Positions 17,417-26,581 of a stretch of 64,000 nt of DNA are shown here, piece by piece. Below the pieces are notes generated by a model. The model searched no databases and was not told the origin of the DNA. It saw nothing but the letters and a program-made list of their open reading frames with translations. Position 1 is the first letter of the stretch. Each line of letters opens with the position of its first letter. Made by a program: the position numbers and the translations under genes. Source of the DNA: Streptococcus moroccensis (GTDB lineage Bacteria > Bacillota > Bacilli > Lactobacillales > Streptococcaceae); contig NZ_JAUSTM010000007.1 of NCBI RefSeq assembly GCF_030812835.1, forward strand, positions 1 through 64,000, given 5' to 3'.

Positions 17417-17688
17417 ATGCGATGGATATTAAAAATTATCTTATTTCCGATTAGTCTTGTCTTATCAATTTTGACTGCTTTTCTGACATTCCTGCTTGGT
17501 ATAGGAACAGCATTACTGTATATCGTTATGGTGTTCTGCATATTTGGGGCGTTAGCATCTTTCATTCAAGGAGAAGTCGGAATAGGTGTATCATCGGTTT
17601 CCTATTTAGTCCATATGGGCTTCCGATGATAGGAGCAACTGTGATAGCATTTATTGAATCGATAAATGAGAAGATTAAAGCGGTGTAG
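17417..17688 (+). pseudogene. Small integral membrane protein, frameshifted
   Basis: Starts MRWILKIILFPISLVLSI and has two to three hydrophobic helices, typical of small membrane proteins carried by conjugative elements of Firmicutes. The initial frame turns to SVSYLVHMGFR and stops at 17629. The +2 frame restores a sensible ending (FLFSPYGLPMIGA, then FIESINEKIKAV) that stops at 17688. The whole span is 272 bases, so one base has probably been lost near 17590-17605. Element membership is recognised from memory of this protein type and is not proven. Confidence 0.6.
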
Positions 17689-17717
17689 ACAAATTTGAAG
17701 TTGTGGAGGTGCAAGGT

Positions 17718-18038
17718 ATGGCTTCAAGTAAAGAATATTTGGATTTTATTTTAGAACAACTATCTGAGTTGGAAGAAATAACATATAAAGCAATGATGGG
17801 TGAATATATTGTTTATTATCGCGGGAGAATTATTGGTGGAATTTATGATGATAGGTTTTTAGTGAAGCCTATTAAGTCTGCAATAGCATATATGCCAAAT
17901 GCAAAGTATGAGTTACCATATGATGGAGCAAAGGAAATGTTATTGGTAGATGATGTTGACAACAAAGAATTTTTAACCGGCTTATTCAATTCAATGTATG
18001 ATGAGTTACCTGCACCAAAACCGAAAAAAAAGAAATAA
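17718..18038 (+). CDS. TfoX N-terminal domain protein
   Basis: A 106-residue protein consisting of a TfoX/Sxy N-terminal domain: AMMGEYIVYYRGRIIGGIYDD followed by FLVKPIKSA and MLLVDDVDNKEFL. The tail is a run of Lys and Pro. The ATG at 17718 follows ggaggtgcaaggt; a GTG at 17703 would overlap the ribosome site. In Gram-negatives the full-length relative controls competence. Stand-alone N-domain proteins like this have no established role in Firmicutes and travel with mobile elements. Confidence 0.8.
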   Translation: MASSKEYLDFILEQLSELEEITYKAMMGEYIVYYRGRIIGGIYDDRFLVKPIKSAIAYMPNAKYELPYDGAKEMLLVDDVDNKEFLTGLFNSMYDELPAPKPKKKK

Positions 18039-18065
18039 TCAAATTAGAATTTGAGAGGATATTTA

Positions 18066-18197
18066 ATGAAGTTAAAGAAAAATAAACAGGTACCTGTTGG
18101 GATGTTGTTTTTGGTATTAGCTACCATCTTAAACAGAGTATCCAACATAAGTGATTTATTTATTTTTATGCTTTTTCGCCATTCATTTTGCGGTTAA
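18066..18197 (+). pseudogene. Small membrane protein, probably cut off
   Basis: A 43-residue frame starting MKLKKNKQVPVGMLFLVLAT with a hydrophobic helix, then ILNRVSNISDLFIF. The last ~9 residues (MLFRHSFCG) are the reverse reading of the convergent permease gene's 3' end. The start is natural (gagaggatattt ribosome site), and the end looks accidental, so the gene was probably truncated where the ABC exporter block was joined. Confidence 0.4.
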
Positions 18198-18915
18198 AAA
18201 TTATAATAGCGAAAATAAAAATGACTATGGTATATCCTATTACGACAAGCAAATGAGGAAGAAGATTATTGAAATTACCGCTTAAACTTATCCTTATTGC
18301 TTCAACACTATGATAAACCGGTAAAATATTAGTTATTGTTTTGAAAGCACCGCCTATCAAATCAATTGGAATAAAAACTCCAGATAGCCAACCTGCGACA
18401 TTAGTCAACAATGCACCACAAACTCCACTAACTGCTTTATCATTCAGAATACTACCGAAAAACAAACCTGTACCAACAAATAATAATGAAGTTAAAGCGG
18501 TCATAATAATCGCAAAAAGAATATTGATATTTATATCAAGTCCCAAAAATCCTGCTACTAATAGGGTTATTGTAGCTTGTACGATTGTCATAACTATCAT
18601 AGGTAAAGTATAACCTAAAATGAAATCAGTCGCAGTCATAGGAGATGTAAATAAACGCATTAGGAAAGAAGAGGTACGGTCTTTTGATAACAACATACCT
18701 GCAAATAACGCCATAAATACACTACCGAACATTGTCAAGCCCGGTGCGAGATTATTTATTTGAAACATCGTGTTTTTTGCTTCGGGCGGAATAGCAGAAT
18801 TGATAATAGATAACAAGGCTAACAAAACAAGTGGAAAGCCAAGACCAAAAAAAAGATTGATAGGGTCACGCAAAATCTCTTTTATATTACGCTTTGCAAA
18901 TAGAAACATTCTCAT
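18166..18915 (-). CDS. ABC-2 type exporter permease
   Basis: A 249-residue membrane protein with six hydrophobic segments and the ABC-2 layout: an amphipathic N-terminus (FAKRNIKEILRDPINLFFGLG), a large extracytoplasmic loop after the first helix, and GAFKTITNILPVYHSVEAIR before the last helix. It is the membrane partner of the ATPase gene that overlaps its start by four bases. Such small exporter pairs move drugs, peptides or lipids; the substrate is unknown. Confidence 0.85.
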   Translation of the reverse strand: MRMFLFAKRNIKEILRDPINLFFGLGFPLVLLALLSIINSAIPPEAKNTMFQINNLAPGLTMFGSVFMALFAGMLLSKDRTSSFLMRLFTSPMTATDFILGYTLPMIVMTIVQATITLLVAGFLGLDININILFAIIMTALTSLLFVGTGLFFGSILNDKAVSGVCGALLTNVAGWLSGVFIPIDLIGGAFKTITNILPVYHSVEAIRISLSGNFNNLLPHLLVVIGYTIVIFIFAIIIFNRKMNGEKA

Positions 18916-19638
18916 AATATACCTCCTGAAAGCATAACAAAGGCATCTTCTAATTTAGAAGTACCCGTTTGTGTAGTTAATTCTGGTACTGTACCTACTG
19001 CTGTTAATTGTCCCTTTGCCATTATTCCCACTCGATCGGATAAATTTTCGACCTCATCCATATAATGAGTTGTAAGAATTATTGTAACTTTTCCTTTTAA
19101 TGATTTGATGGAAGACCATAGTTCACGACGAGCCAAGACATCAAGTCCTAAAGTCGGTTCGTCTAAAAATAAAATTTGAGGTTCTGAAATCAGAGCCATA
19201 GCAATAGAAAGGCGGCGTTGCATTCCACCAGACAAATTTTTGGCTTTCTTACTCAATTCATTTTCCAAACCAAATTTTTGTGCCATTTCATGAGCCTTTT
19301 TTTTTCGCTGTTTTACTATTTTGTCCATATATTCCCGCGATAAGTTCTAAATTCTCTAAAACAGATAGGTTTGCAGCTACTGCCGTTTCCTGTGGTGAAA
19401 TATTGGTTTTTTCTTTTATCGCATTGGGATTTGAGATAATGCTGTCGTTAAGAAGCAAAGCATCACCACTTGTGGGTTCTATCAAACAAGATAACATTTT
19501 TATCGTTGTGGTTTTTCCTGCACCATTTACACCAAGTAATGCAAACAACTCTCCTTGTTCAATTGTCAAATTAAGATTATTTACGGCAACTACACTTCCG
19601 TATTTTTTTGTAAGTTCTTTAATGATTATTGAATTCAT
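18912..19638 (-). pseudogene. ABC-2 exporter ATP-binding subunit, frameshifted in an A-run
   Basis: A complete ATPase is encoded, but in two frames. The first part has MNSIIIKELTKKYGSVVAVN, Walker A GVNGAGKTTT and the Q-loop SPQET. The second part has the signature LSGGMQRR, Walker B ILFLDEPTLGLD and H-loop TTHYMDE. They meet at a run of nine A (T on the plus strand, 19297-19305). With eight A the reading would pass from ...NSKTAKKK directly into AHEMAQKFGLEN. It is a one-base slip: a mutation, a sequencing error, or a site rescued by slippage. All catalytic motifs are otherwise intact. Confidence 0.85.
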
Positions 19639-19874
19639 TCTTTGTCCTCCTTTTCTGCATTTTGATTAAAAACTGTATCCATCAAATGTGAGAACATATT
19701 TTTAGGGGGAATGGCTATACCTTTATTTACATCTGCTAGAACAATTAAAGTATCGCCGGGCTTAATGTTGAAAACATCACGAGCCTCTTTAGGTATAACA
19801 AATTGCCCTTTTTCTCCTACCTTAACAGTCCAAGCGTATTTCCCTTCTGGGTGTTTCATATTACTACCTCCCAA
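19635..19874 (-). CDS. AbrB/SpoVT-type transcriptional regulator
   Basis: A 79-residue protein with an N-terminal swapped-hairpin AbrB domain: WTVKVGEKGQFVIPKEARDV then FNIKPGDTLIVLADVNKGIA. It is the first gene of a three-gene run with the ABC ATPase (overlap of four bases) and the permease. AbrB-domain proteins in this position usually repress the linked exporter. A second ATG (MKHPEGKYAW) five codons in is possible. Binding is probably at the repeats just upstream. Confidence 0.88.
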   Translation of the reverse strand: MGGSNMKHPEGKYAWTVKVGEKGQFVIPKEARDVFNIKPGDTLIVLADVNKGIAIPPKNMFSHLMDTVFNQNAEKEDKE

Positions 19875-19880
19875 CCATTA

Positions 19881-19926
19881 GTATGATTTGTATGATTGGT
19901 ATAACATAAACCACTTTTCATGTCAA
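19881..19926 (-). promoter_or_regulatory. Promoter and tandem operator-like repeats of the AbrB-ABC operon
   Basis: Reverse strand: TTGACA (19921-19926), a 17-base spacer, TATACC (19898-19903). Just downstream of the -10 lies a 9-base tandem repeat, plus-strand GTATGATTT-GTATGATTG at 19881-19898, separating promoter and start codon. This is a natural place for autorepression. Confidence 0.6.
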
Positions 19927-20137
19927 ATGGTTGCGTCAATAAATAAGAAAAGGTACTTGACAAAACGCTTCCTGGGAATTAAAAGAAGATGTTGTCAACT
20001 TACTCTTATGCTAATTGTTCATTTTATTGTAAAGGTAAAATAAGACTGCCTATTGAGTTTTTTCAAAAAAAACGTCCTTAATGAGCAAGATGGACTCAAT
20101 TTGACTTGAGTTAAAAGGGCGGTATCTTATAGCAATG

Positions 20138-20186
20138 CTAACTTCCAAACGAACGGTTGAGTTCTTATGGGAGTTAGTTTTTTTCT
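20138..20186 (+). terminator. Rho-independent terminator upstream of the nan operon
   Basis: CTAACTTCC (20138-20146) pairs with GGGAGTTAG (20169-20177, one G-U), followed by TTTTTTTC. No intact plus-strand gene precedes it, so it probably belonged to a gene lost when the accessory block arrived. The rest of the 19875-20338 gap holds only the two promoter regions. Confidence 0.65.
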
Positions 20187-20257
20187 TTGAAAGTACTTTC
20201 AAAGAATCTCTTCAAAGGTCATAATTGTGATTGTAAAATCTAAATGACTTATTGGTA

Positions 20258-20306
20258 TTGTCAAATGACTTTTCTTTTTTTATAATATTAATTGTAAACG
20301 CTGTCA
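20258..20306 (+). promoter_or_regulatory. nan operon promoter with cre box
   Basis: TTGTCA (20258-20263), a 17-base spacer, TATAAT (20281-20286). A near-consensus catabolite response element, TGTAAACGCTGTCA (20293-20306), covers the expected transcription start, so CcpA should block transcription when preferred sugar is present. Confidence 0.82.
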
Positions 20307-20338
20307 TATATTAATTAAAAAAGAAAGAGAGGGGCCAG

Positions 20339-21049
20339 ATGGTCAAGTTAAGTAAAGAAGACCTGATTGGTCAGATTCAGGGAGGCATTATCGTTTCCTG
20401 TCAGGCTCTTCCTGGCGAACCGCTTTACACGGAAGCCGGAGGTGTCATGCCACTTCTAGCAAAAGCTGCAGAAGAAGGTGGAGCCGTAGGAATTCGTGCT
20501 AATAGCGTCCGTGATATTAAAGAAATTCAGGCTGTGACAGACTTGCCGATTATCGGCATCATCAAACGGGATTATCCCCCGCAAGAACCTTTTATCACAG
20601 CGACCATGAAGGAAGTCGACGAATTAGCTGAGCTTGATATTGCGGTTATCGCCTTGGATTGTACCCAGCGGGAACGTTTTGATGGGGAAGAAATTGGGAC
20701 CTTTATCCGAAAGGTTAAAGAAAAATACCCTGATCAACTCCTTATGGCAGATACTAGCGCTTTAGAAGAAGGCTTGGCAGCCTATGAAGCTGGCGTCGAC
20801 TTTGTTGGAACGACACTCTCTGGTTACACCTCGTACAGCCGACAGGAGAGTGGCCCAGACATTGAACTGATTCGTGCCCTTTGTGATGCAGGTGTTGATG
20901 TGATTGCAGAAGGTAAGATCCATACACCAGAGCAGGTTAAGGAGATTCAAGCTCTCGGTGTCAAAGGTATCGTTGTTGGCGGAGCCATTACCCGGCCAAA
21001 AGAAATCACAGAGCGCTTTGTAGCAGCAACTAAATCGTCATTAAACTAA
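20339..21049 (+). CDS. nanE: N-acetylmannosamine-6-phosphate 2-epimerase
   Basis: A 236-residue TIM-barrel enzyme that turns ManNAc-6-P into GlcNAc-6-P, the last nan-specific step before nagA/nagB. Family landmarks are [38 protein letters not shown] (catalytic Lys), the phosphate site [15 protein letters not shown], and [16 protein letters not shown]. It is the first gene of the sialic acid operon; its ATG follows agagagggg. The other nan enzymes lie downstream in the same direction. Confidence 0.95.
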   Translation: MVKLSKEDLIGQIQGGIIVSCQALPGEPLYTEAGGVMPLLAKAAEEGGAVGIRANSVRDIKEIQAVTDLPIIGIIKRDYPPQEPFITATMKEVDELAELDIAVIALDCTQRERFDGEEIGTFIRKVKEKYPDQLLMADTSALEEGLAAYEAGVDFVGTTLSGYTSYSRQESGPDIELIRALCDAGVDVIAEGKIHTPEQVKEIQALGVKGIVVGGAITRPKEITERFVAATKSSLN

Positions 21050-21174
21050 GGGCAGAAAGCCCTAAACCAAGAAAGAATGGAGTGATTGATGAGATAGACG
21101 GTAAGAAAAAGATATCGTTGGCATCCCTAAAGGATAACTTTTAAGACTAAAAAATTACTTAAAGGAGTAAGGAA

Positions 21175-22500
21175 ATGAAGAAATTTGCACGTACCCTATT
21201 AACAGGTGCAGCCTTGCTGGCTTTGGCAGCCTGTGGCAATTCAGGTGGTGAAAAAACAAGCACATCGTCAGAAGCTAAAGACACTGGCGGTGCTAAAACA
21301 GAAATCACATGGTGGGCATTCCCTGTCTTTACACAAGAAAACACTAGCGACGCTGTAGGGACTTACGAAAAATCAATTATCGCAGCCTTTGAAGAAGCGA
21401 ACCCAGACATCAAGGTAAATCTTGAAACTATTGACTTTACTGCCGGTCCTGAAAAAATCACGACTGCTATTGAAGCGGGTACAGCACCAGACGTACTCTT
21501 TGACGCACCAGGCCGTATTATCACTTACGGAAAAAATGGCAAATTAGCAGACTTGAATGACCTCTTTACAGACGAGTACATCAAGGATGTTGACAATGAC
21601 AATATCATCCAAGCAAGTAAAGCCGGTGATACAGCTTACATGTATCCAATCAGTTCAGCACCATTCTACATGGCTATGAACAAGGCGATGTTAGAAGATG
21701 CTGGTGTCCTTGACCTCGTGAAAGAAGGCTGGACAACAGAAGACTTTGAAAAAGTATTGAAAGCTCTTAAAGACAAAGGCTATAACCCGGGTTCACTCTT
21801 TGCTAACGGTCAAGGTGGTGACCAAGGTAACCGTGCTTTCTTGGCTAACCTTTACAGCGGAAGTATCACTGATGAAGCAGTAACGAAGTATACAACTGAC
21901 GATCCTAAGATGGTTAAAGCCCTTGAAACCGTTAAAGGTTGGATGGATGAAGGGCTCATCATGAACGGTTCTCAATACGATGGTGGTGCCGATATCCAAA
22001 ACTTTGCCAACGGTCAAACCTCTTACACAATCCTTTGGGCACCTGCTCAAAACGGTATCCAAGGGCAATTGCTTGAATCAAGTGGTGTTGAAGTCGTTGA
22101 AGTACCATTCCCATCAGAAGATGGCACACCAGCTCTTGAGTACTTGGTAAATGGTTTTGCAGTCTTTAATAACGGAGACGATGCTAAAGTTGAAGCATCT
22201 AAGAAATTCATCCAATTCATCGCTGACGATGAAGAATGGGGTCCTAAGAACGTTGTTCGTACAGGCGCTTTCCCTGTTCGCACATCATTTGGTACCCTTT
22301 ATGATGACGAACGTATGGAAACCATCAGCGGATGGACTCAATACTACTCTCCATACTACAACACTATCGATGGTTTTGCTGAAATGCGTACCCTCTGGTT
22401 CCCAACTCTTCAAGCCGTATCTAACGGTGATGATGAGCCAGAAGCAGCTTTGAAATCATTCACAGAAAAAGCAAACGCAACAATCAAACCAGCTAACTAA
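21175..22500 (+). CDS. Sugar ABC transporter substrate-binding lipoprotein (sialic acid type)
   Basis: A 441-residue family 1 extracellular solute-binding protein. It has a lipoprotein signal with cleavage before Cys at about residue 20 ([12 protein letters not shown]) and a Ser/Thr linker, then the binding domain ([18 protein letters not shown] onward). Its place between nanE and nanA with two permeases identifies it as the sialic acid (or ManNAc) receptor, comparable to SatA of pneumococcus. No ATPase is encoded here; such streptococcal importers borrow the shared MsmK ATPase. Codon use is strongly biased to preferred codons, suggesting high expression. Confidence 0.9.
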   Translation: MKKFARTLLTGAALLALAACGNSGGEKTSTSSEAKDTGGAKTEITWWAFPVFTQENTSDAVGTYEKSIIAAFEEANPDIKVNLETIDFTAGPEKITTAIEAGTAPDVLFDAPGRIITYGKNGKLADLNDLFTDEYIKDVDNDNIIQASKAGDTAYMYPISSAPFYMAMNKAMLEDAGVLDLVKEGWTTEDFEKVLKALKDKGYNPGSLFANGQGGDQGNRAFLANLYSGSITDEAVTKYTTDDPKMVKALETVKGWMDEGLIMNGSQYDGGADIQNFANGQTSYTILWAPAQNGIQGQLLESSGVEVVEVPFPSEDGTPALEYLVNGFAVFNNGDDAKVEASKKFIQFIADDEEWGPKNVVRTGAFPVRTSFGTLYDDERMETISGWTQYYSPYYNTIDGFAEMRTLWFPTLQAVSNGDDEPEAALKSFTEKANATIKPAN

Positions 22501-22512
22501 TTTCTGACGATG

Positions 22513-22559
22513 CCCCCTTTTCCCCATGACAGTCTATGTGTGCTGGAAGAGGGGGTTTT
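22513..22559 (+). terminator. Intercistronic attenuator after the binding-protein gene
   Basis: CCCCCTTTTCC (22513-22523) pairs with GGAAGAGGGGG (22545-22555), then TTTT. It lies between the lipoprotein and permease genes, a usual way to make more receptor than channel. Confidence 0.65.
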
Positions 22560-22671
22560 CTGTTAAGTGATGGCGCATTCTCTGTATTGAGCATTAGGGA
22601 AAAGGTGTTCAACACAGAGAGATGACCTCACATCCTTTTTGGAAAAAATTCTAAATAGAGAGGTATTTATC

Positions 22672-23559
22672 GTGCGAGTTAATAAGATTAGAATGCGCGA
22701 AACCATCGTCTCTTATGCCTTCTTGGCGCCGATTTTGGTGTTTTTTACCGTTTTTGTCTTGGCGCCTATGATCATGGGATTTGTGACGAGTTTCTTTAAA
22801 TACACGATGACAGAGTTCACTTTTATTGGACTTGACAACTACATCCGTATGTTTAACGATGAAATCTTCATCAAGTCGTTAATTAACACGGTCATTATCG
22901 TTATTGGCTCTGTTCCGGTCGTTGTTTTCTTCTCCCTCTTTGTGGCAGCAAGAACCTATGACAAGAATGTGATTACGCGTTCCTTCTATCGGTTTGTCTT
23001 CTTCCTGCCGGTTGTTACAGGGAGTGTGGCCGTAACCGTTGTTTGGAAATGGATTTACGACCCGCTATCAGGGATTCTCAATTTCGTATTGAAAACTGGC
23101 GGTGTGATTGATCAAAACATTAGCTGGCTAGGGGACAAGCAGTGGGCACTCTGGGCCATTATCATCATTTTGCTGACAACTTCTGTGGGGCAACCAATCA
23201 TCCTTTATATCGCAGCCTTAGGAAATATTGATAACTCTCTCGTTGAGGCGGCGCGTGTGGATGGGGCAACTGAAACACAAGTGTTCTGGAACATCAAGTG
23301 GCCATCACTCTTGCCGACAACCCTTTACATCGCAGTTATTACAACCATCAACTCCTTCCAGTGTTTTGCCTTGATTCAGCTGTTGACTTCTGGAGGACCA
23401 AACTATTCAACATCAACCCTGATGTACTACCTTTACGAAAAAGCCTTCAAATTGTCTGAGTATGGTTATGCCAATACCATGGGTGTGTTCTTGGCGGTCT
23501 TGATTGCCTTGATTTCTTACGCTCAGTTCAAGATTTTAGGCGACGACGTCAACTATTAG
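22672..23559 (+). CDS. Sugar ABC transporter permease 1 (sialic acid type)
   Basis: A 295-residue inner-membrane subunit with six hydrophobic helices and the permease EAA loop (DNSLVEAARVDGATETQVFW) that docks on the ATPase. I chose the GTG at 22672 because AGAGAGG lies eight bases upstream; a TTG at 22639 would lack a ribosome site. It forms the channel with the next gene. Confidence 0.88.
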   Translation: MRVNKIRMRETIVSYAFLAPILVFFTVFVLAPMIMGFVTSFFKYTMTEFTFIGLDNYIRMFNDEIFIKSLINTVIIVIGSVPVVVFFSLFVAARTYDKNVITRSFYRFVFFLPVVTGSVAVTVVWKWIYDPLSGILNFVLKTGGVIDQNISWLGDKQWALWAIIIILLTTSVGQPIILYIAALGNIDNSLVEAARVDGATETQVFWNIKWPSLLPTTLYIAVITTINSFQCFALIQLLTSGGPNYSTSTLMYYLYEKAFKLSEYGYANTMGVFLAVLIALISYAQFKILGDDVNY

Positions 23560-23569
23560 GAGGCATGAT

Positions 23570-24400
23570 ATGAAAAAGAAACAAATAACTGTATTTGGTG
23601 TGATTAGTAATATCGTTCTTCTACTCTTAACAGTCCTCTTTATCTTTCCTTTTTATTGGATTTTGACAGGGGCTTTTAAATCACAACCTGCTACTATAAA
23701 AATACCACCGCAATGGTGGCCTGCTGAGCCAACATTAGAAAACTTTGAAAAATTGGTGGTGCAAAACCCAGCCCTCCAGTGGTTGTGGAACTCTATTTTT
23801 ATTTCGCTAGCGACCATGCTTTTGGTTTGTGCGACTTCTGCTTTGGCTGGCTATGTTCTTGCTAAGAAACGCTTTTACGGCCAACGATTGCTCTTTTCGA
23901 TCTTCATCGCCGCTATGGCTTTGCCTAAGCAGGTGGTACTAGTACCACTGGTGCGCATTGTCAACTTCATGGGGATTCACGACACCTTGGCAGCGGTTAT
24001 CCTGCCTTTGGTTGGTTGGCCATTTGGGGTGTTCTTGATGAAGCAATTCTCAGAAAACATTCCGACAGAGCTATTAGAGTCTGCTAAAATTGATGGTTGT
24101 AGCGAGCTTCGGACCTTCTGGAGCGTTGCTTTCCCGATCGTTAAACCAGGGTTTGCTGCGCTTGCCATCTTTACCTTTATCAACTCGTGGAATGACTACT
24201 TTATGCAATTGGTTATGTTGACGTCTCGTCAAAACCTAACCATTTCGTTGGGGGTAGCGACCATGCAGGCCGAGATGGCAACCAACTACGGTCTTATCAT
24301 GGCGGGAGCTGCTTTAGCGGCAGTACCGATTGTTGTCATCTTCTTGATCTTCCAAAAATCCTTTACCCAAGGGATTACTATGGGAGCCGTTAAAGGATAA
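23570..24400 (+). CDS. Sugar ABC transporter permease 2 (sialic acid type)
   Basis: A 276-residue MalG-type permease with six helices and the EAA loop at PTELLESAKIDGCSELRTFW. It ends FTQGITMGAVKG, the normal C-terminus of this family. It starts 10 bases after permease 1 with an aggaggcatgat ribosome site. Confidence 0.9.
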   Translation: MKKKQITVFGVISNIVLLLLTVLFIFPFYWILTGAFKSQPATIKIPPQWWPAEPTLENFEKLVVQNPALQWLWNSIFISLATMLLVCATSALAGYVLAKKRFYGQRLLFSIFIAAMALPKQVVLVPLVRIVNFMGIHDTLAAVILPLVGWPFGVFLMKQFSENIPTELLESAKIDGCSELRTFWSVAFPIVKPGFAALAIFTFINSWNDYFMQLVMLTSRQNLTISLGVATMQAEMATNYGLIMAGAALAAVPIVVIFLIFQKSFTQGITMGAVKG

Positions 24401-24423
24401 TGCTTTTAAAAGTGAGATAGCTT

Positions 24424-24876
24424 ATGATTTACGATCAATTATCAGAACTGAGCAATTACAAGGGATTACATCCCAATTTAGATGCGGCTATTGATGCTCT
24501 AGCAGAACTTGATTTAATAATGTTAGATCTTGGGAAGCACAGCATTGATGGCAACAATTCCTTCTTCATGCTTCAGGAAAATAGACTGGATAAGGATATT
24601 GGTCCTGAGTTTGAAGTTCACAGAGATTACTTAGATTTGCAATTCTTATTAGAGGGTAGAGAAATCATTAAGTATGGTTTTGGCGACCGTGAGGTCAGCA
24701 AAGCCTATGACCCGACTATCGATTTTGGTCAGGAAACCTGTGAACGGGAAATGGATGTGGTGATTGACCCTGACCACTTTGCCATTTATTTTCCTGGCGA
24801 AGCCCATCGGCCAAATGTCTATGCCAACGCTGGTGAAACCGTCAAAAAATGTGTGGTCAAGGTCTTGATTGATTAG
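24424..24876 (+). CDS. YhcH/YjgK/YiaL (DUF386) family protein, NanQ-like sialic acid anomerase
   Basis: A 150-residue cupin-fold protein. It has the family's metal-site pattern EFEVHRDYLDLQFLLEG (His, Asp, Glu cluster) and a late His in FAIYFPGEAHRPNVY. E. coli YhcH (NanQ) speeds opening of sialic acid ring forms for the lyase, and a nan-operon place supports the same role here. The length is typical. Confidence 0.85.
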   Translation: MIYDQLSELSNYKGLHPNLDAAIDALAELDLIMLDLGKHSIDGNNSFFMLQENRLDKDIGPEFEVHRDYLDLQFLLEGREIIKYGFGDREVSKAYDPTIDFGQETCEREMDVVIDPDHFAIYFPGEAHRPNVYANAGETVKKCVVKVLID

Positions 24877-24916
24877 AGAAATGTGTGCTAAAAAGAAAGA
24901 ATAGAGAGGAAACCTT

Positions 24917-25597
24917 ATGGGCGAGAAAACAGAAAAATTAGTCAAAACAGTTTTTGGGGTTGACAATGCCTTTGTTCGCGCCTGTGAGCGGGTTTTGGAC
25001 CTAGTGGTTCTCAATCTCCTCTTTCTTTTGACTTGCTTGCCTGTTATTACGATTGGAATCGCTAAGATGAGCCTTTATCAGGTACTTTTTGACCTCAAGC
25101 GACAAAAACGCTTAGCTATTATCAACAGTTATCTAGCTGCTTTTAAAAAGCATGGGAAACTTGGCCTTCGTCTAGGTGCTCTGGAATTGGTGATTGTTGG
25201 CTTTTGTGTGTTGGACCTGCTCTTGGTCAGCCGTTTGGATATGGCAGGAGCGCGTTTGATTCAAGTCTTGGCCATGGCGGTTTTGATTTTGGCAACCATT
25301 CTCTTTCTCTATGCGTACCCGATTGCAACACGATTTGATCTTGGGATAAAAGATATTTTAAAAAATGCCTTTGTGCTGGCGGGGGTTCATTTTCCCTGGA
25401 CCTTCCTCATGATTGGGGTTATCCTGCTACTAACAACATTGCTATATACGACCAGCCTGACCTTCCTCTTAGGCCTTAGCCTTTTGCTACTAGCAGGCTT
25501 TTCAAGTCTTGGGTTTGGTCAAGTCTGGATTATGGAAAAAATTTTCAAACCCTATTTAGGGACGACTAAAAGTTTAAACGGAGCAAACAATGAGTGA
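24917..25597 (+). CDS. DUF624 (YesL-like) membrane protein
   Basis: A 226-residue integral membrane protein of the YesL/DUF624 family, with five to six helices. The conserved start is VFGVDNAFVRACERVLDLVV with LFLLTCLPVITIGIAKM. Members always accompany sugar ABC importers in Firmicutes and their role is not known. Its stop overlaps the nanA start by eight bases. Another member of the family starts at 63761 next to a second importer. Confidence 0.88.
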   Translation: MGEKTEKLVKTVFGVDNAFVRACERVLDLVVLNLLFLLTCLPVITIGIAKMSLYQVLFDLKRQKRLAIINSYLAAFKKHGKLGLRLGALELVIVGFCVLDLLLVSRLDMAGARLIQVLAMAVLILATILFLYAYPIATRFDLGIKDILKNAFVLAGVHFPWTFLMIGVILLLTTLLYTTSLTFLLGLSLLLLAGFSSLGFGQVWIMEKIFKPYLGTTKSLNGANNE

Positions 25598-26507
25598 TTT
25601 AAGCAAATACCATGGAATTATTCCTGCTTTTTACGCTTGCTATGATGAGGCAGGCAACATCAGCCCTGAACGTGTTGAAGCCTTGACCCAGTTCTTTATT
25701 GACAAGGGTGTCAAAGGACTCTATGTCAATGGGTCCTCGGGTGAATGTATTTATCAGAGTGTCGCAGACCGCAAATTGGTCCTTGAACATGTCATGAAGG
25801 TGGCTAAGGGCAAATTGACCATCATCAACCATGTAGCCTGCAACAGTACGCGCGATAGTATCGAGCTAGCTAAGCATTCAGAAAGCCTTGGTGTCGATGC
25901 TATTGCAGCCATTCCACCGATTTATTTCCGTTTGCCGGAGCATGCCATCGCCAAATACTGGAATGACATCAGTGCGGCTGCGCCTAATACAGACTTTATC
26001 ATCTACAATATTCCACAGCTAGCTGGAGTTGCTTTGACACCAATGCTCTACCGTGAAATGCTGAAAAATGAACGGGTCATCGGGGTTAAAAACTCCTCCA
26101 TGCCGATTCAGGACATCGAAATTTTCCGCTCGCTCGGTGGTGATGACCATGTGGTCTTCAATGGTCCAGATGAGCAGTTCCTTGGTGGACGCCTCATGGG
26201 AGCAGCAGGTGGGATTGGCGGTACTTATGGTGCCATGCCAGAACTCTTCCTCAAGTTGGATAGCTTGATTGCGGAAAAAGACCTTGAAACTGCGCGTGAA
26301 TTGCAGTATGCCATTAACAACATCATCGGTCACTTGGTCGTGGCTCGAGGGAATATGTATGGTGTCATTAAAGCAACGCTCAAGATTAATGAAGGCTTGG
26401 AGCTGGGCTCTGTTCGTGAACCGTTGATGCCGGTTTGTGAGGAGGATGCTAGTGTCGTTGAAGAGGCTGCGCGTTTGATACGTGAAGCTAAGGAACGCTT
26501 TTTATAA
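25590..26507 (+). CDS. nanA: N-acetylneuraminate lyase
   Basis: A 305-residue class I aldolase that cleaves sialic acid to ManNAc and pyruvate. The Schiff-base Lys is residue 167 (IGVKNSS), the catalytic Tyr is residue 139 (IYNIPQLAG), and the pyruvate carboxylate loop is GSSGE near residue 46. Length and motifs match the nan lyase branch of the DapA/NAL family. The N-acetylmannosamine made goes to the ROK kinase next door. Confidence 0.95.
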   Translation: MSDLSKYHGIIPAFYACYDEAGNISPERVEALTQFFIDKGVKGLYVNGSSGECIYQSVADRKLVLEHVMKVAKGKLTIINHVACNSTRDSIELAKHSESLGVDAIAAIPPIYFRLPEHAIAKYWNDISAAAPNTDFIIYNIPQLAGVALTPMLYREMLKNERVIGVKNSSMPIQDIEIFRSLGGDDHVVFNGPDEQFLGGRLMGAAGGIGGTYGAMPELFLKLDSLIAEKDLETARELQYAINNIIGHLVVARGNMYGVIKATLKINEGLELGSVREPLMPVCEEDASVVEEAARLIREAKERFL

Positions 26508-26516
26508 GTAAAATCA

Positions 26517-26545
26517 GTGGGAGGGGCCGATGGGCGGCCTCCCAC
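26517..26545 (+). other. Intercistronic GC-rich hairpin
   Basis: GTGGGAGG (26517-26524) pairs with CCTCCCAC (26538-26545), with a further GGCC/GGCC inside. There is no proper U-run. It probably protects the 3' end of the nanA message or tunes the kinase gene behind it. Confidence 0.5.
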
Positions 26546-26581
26546 CTCTTATTGAAACCCTTTTATGAGGAGGATGATGAA

